Notes under the pieces: generated by a model | What the model was told of the DNA's origin: nothing | Databases searched by the model: none | What the model saw: only the letters and a program-made list of their open reading frames with translations | Shown here: positions 42,051-43,399 of the stretch, in pieces | How the letters are laid out: the number at the start of each line of letters is the position of its first letter | Position numbering within the stretch: the stretch's first letter is position 1 | Made by a program: the position numbers and the translations under genes | DNA from: JASLDZ01 sp964242895 | GTDB lineage: Bacteria > Pseudomonadota > Alphaproteobacteria > Caulobacterales > Caulobacteraceae | DNA length: 43,399 nucleotides | Reading direction: 5' to 3' | Assembly (NCBI GenBank): GCA_964242895.1 | Contig: CAXTBN010000021.1 | Span: 1-43,399, forward strand

Positions 42051-42302
42051 TCAGCGGTAGCGCCAGCCGCCGTGGAAGCGGTAGCGGTTCTGCCAGTAGC
42101 GGTTGCCGTCCCAGTAGCCGCGGCCAGGGTAGAAGACGCCCACGCTCGGACCCACGACCACCGGTCCCGGCCCCAGGTTGGGTCGGCAGCCGCCGTAGGG
42201 ACCTCGGTGGTAGGCGGGGCCGCAGCCGCCGGCGGCTTGCGCCGTCGAAGCCAGCGCCAGGGCCGCGCCCGCGCCGGCCAGGATTAGCATGGTGGCTCGC
42301 AT
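42051..42302 (-). CDS. Exported GCG_CRPN-motif small protein
   Basis: This 83-residue protein has a signal peptide (MRATMLILAGAGAALALAS, cleavage after TAQA). The mature protein opens with GGCGPAYHRGPYGGCRPN, the GCG_CRPN prefix motif found in small exported proteins of alphaproteobacteria. A Gly/Pro/Val stretch follows, then a Tyr/Trp/Arg-rich tail (YPGRGYWDGNRYWQNRYRFHGG). The two cysteines could form a disulfide. Function is unknown. ATG 42302 has AGAGAGGAAAC upstream. It lies downstream of the PDZ gene in the same direction. Confidence 0.85.
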   Translation of the reverse strand: MRATMLILAGAGAALALASTAQAAGGCGPAYHRGPYGGCRPNLGPGPVVVGPSVGVFYPGRGYWDGNRYWQNRYRFHGGWRYR

Positions 42303-42433
42303 CGTTTCCTCTCTGCTGAACGGCTTCCGGCGGAGGCGCCGGTTGTGCGAAGACCAAACGCGCGAGACCGCCACCCGGCTCAACGGGGTGCCGGGAGGGG
42401 GGCGAGGCCGTCGCCGTGCGACCGTCTGCCCCG

Positions 42434-43333
42434 TCAGCCCGGAGGCGCGGCGAGCACGAGGTCGGCGACGACCCTGCGCCCGTCGCGATCGGCGACCACC
42501 CGCCTCGCCTCGCCTCGCCGGCCGAACAGCATGCGGGCGGCGTCGCTGGCCAGGTCCGGCCTCACCGGCCGGCCGTCGACGGACATCACCTGGTCGCCCG
42601 GCCGCACGTCGGCCTGGGACGCCGGCGAGTCCGCCGCGACCGAGGTGACGATCGCCGCGTCCGTTCGGACGGGGTCGAAGCTGAGGCCGGTCTCTCCCAG
42701 AGCGTCGGTCTTCACGTAACCCTTGCGCTGCGCCATCGACGCGCAGGCGGAGATCACGACGGGGCCGAGCGGGCCCGCGCCCATACAGGGCACGAAGACG
42801 CCGTGCGCGTTCATCAGCGGATGCACCCCCACCAGCGGGTTGGGCGAGTGCGGCGCGTCCGCCGGCTCGGGCGCGGGGCCGCGCTTGAAGCGCCGCTCCA
42901 GCGGCTCGCCGCGGCGGGCCACGACGAGCGTCAGCTCCCCGCCGCGCGGACCCCACATCATGCGCCGCGCGGTCTCGCCCGCGGAGGGCTGGGACGGGCG
43001 GCCGTCCACCGAGACGATCAGGTCGCCGGCCGCGAGCCCCGCCTGGGCGGCCGGCGAGCCGGACGCCACCGCGCCGACGCGCCGGCCCTCCCCCATCGTC
43101 ACCCCGCTCCAGCCGAGCTCGCTCTTGCGCACCGCGCCCTGCGCCTCCGTGCGGCGCACGCAGTACTCCTGCGCGATCGGCGCGAGCGGGCCCACGGTCA
43201 CGCACGGCAGGCTCATCCCGTCGCGGCCGACCATGGTCGTGACGAGCTGCGCGCGCGCCGGCGTCGACAGCGCCGCACCGGCCAGGAGCACCGCGGCGGC
43301 GGTGCGGCCGGCGAAGCTTCGATGTCCGCTCAC
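42434..43333 (-). CDS. Exported protein with two PDZ domains
   Basis: This 299-residue protein has a signal peptide (1-28, ending ARAQ). It is an internal tandem duplication. Each half begins with a Cys pair 14 residues apart in a GPL-x-P context (SLPCVTVGPLAPIAQEYC, Cys44/Cys58; FVPCMGAGPLGPVVISAC, Cys183/Cys197), then LG-x-x-G, then a PDZ domain (GSPAAQAGLAAGDLIVSVDGRP; DSPASQADVRPGDQVMSVDGRP). No protease domain is present, so it is not DegP-like; it may bind peptide termini or scaffold an envelope complex. GTG 43333 overlaps the TGA of the upstream gene (GTGA), so it is translationally coupled. Confidence 0.85.
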   Translation of the reverse strand: MSGHRSFAGRTAAAVLLAGAALSTPARAQLVTTMVGRDGMSLPCVTVGPLAPIAQEYCVRRTEAQGAVRKSELGWSGVTMGEGRRVGAVASGSPAAQAGLAAGDLIVSVDGRPSQPSAGETARRMMWGPRGGELTLVVARRGEPLERRFKRGPAPEPADAPHSPNPLVGVHPLMNAHGVFVPCMGAGPLGPVVISACASMAQRKGYVKTDALGETGLSFDPVRTDAAIVTSVAADSPASQADVRPGDQVMSVDGRPVRPDLASDAARMLFGRRGEARRVVADRDGRRVVADLVLAAPPG

Positions 43334-43399
43334 CCCATCACCGCGGGGTCTGGCGTGGGTGTGAGTCCGACGAGGTTGACGGGTGCGCCGTAGGTGAGG
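43330..43399 (-). CDS. 3' end of an unidentified gene coupled to the PDZ gene
   Basis: A minus-strand frame open from the window edge reads LTYGAPVNLVGLTPTPDPAV, then Met-Gly and TGA. That TGA overlaps the PDZ gene GTG by the common GTGA arrangement. Third codon positions are mostly G or C, as in neighbouring genes. Only 22 residues are visible and I cannot name the family. Confidence 0.45.
   Translation of the reverse strand, partial: LTYGAPVNLVGLTPTPDPAVMG

Overview
The window is uniformly very GC-rich, with GC-rich third codon positions, tightly packed genes and frequent GTG or TTG starts. It looks like an ordinary chromosomal segment of an alphaproteobacterium, most probably a member of the Caulobacteraceae. 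Two sequence signals support this. A perfect alphaproteobacterial LexA box (GTTC-N7-GTTC) lies upstream of recA. A surface metalloprotease carries a C-terminal domain that I recognise as resembling the LPS-anchoring N-terminus of the Caulobacter S-layer protein RsaA. I see no rRNA or tRNA gene, insertion sequence, prophage or CRISPR array.

Layout. Positions 1-2192 (minus): branched-chain 2-oxoacid dehydrogenase E1 alpha and the start-proximal part of E1 beta. 2321-4401 (minus): a DEAD-box RNA helicase and a small exported protein. 4523-6573: a YaiI/UPF0178 protein, a chorismate mutase with an unusual C-terminal domain, and a prephenate dehydratase without an ACT domain. 6637-10192 (plus): an fdhD-mobA-recQ run in which MobA has a two-helix membrane tail. 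10228-14927: an S9 peptidase divergent from a hybrid histidine kinase. 14980-17192: a DHH phosphoesterase translationally coupled to a UV-damage endonuclease. 17237-20561: a Tat-type Gfo/Idh oxidoreductase convergent with an OPT-family transporter. 20656-24534: SOS-controlled recA divergent from panB-panC-SDR. 24531-27404: a coupled small ORF, a DMT protein, DUF2252, a cytidine/guanine-type deaminase and DUF3597. 27444-31911: homogentisate dioxygenase divergent from an M16 peptidase.

Positions 31943-40077 form a compact chemotaxis locus. It encodes CheA, CheW and a soluble three-PAS receptor on the minus strand, CheB and CheR on the plus strand, and CheY followed by a 101-residue CheZ-like protein on the minus strand. 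Together these would form a complete receptor-kinase-adaptor-regulator-phosphatase circuit with methylation control. CheA is unusual: it carries a region resembling a heme-less truncated globin between HPt and the kinase core, and a degenerate receiver domain at its C-terminus. Positions 40264-43399 hold the RsaA-anchor metalloprotease, CsbD, a GCG_CRPN-type exported protein, a two-PDZ exported protein and the 3' end of one more gene.

The items most worth following up are the mini-CheZ, the globin-like insert of CheA, the protease with the S-layer-type anchor, the MobA membrane tail, the split and altered chorismate mutase/prephenate dehydratase pair, and the DHH-UvsE pair. All functional calls come from motif and sequence recognition by eye; no database search was possible.
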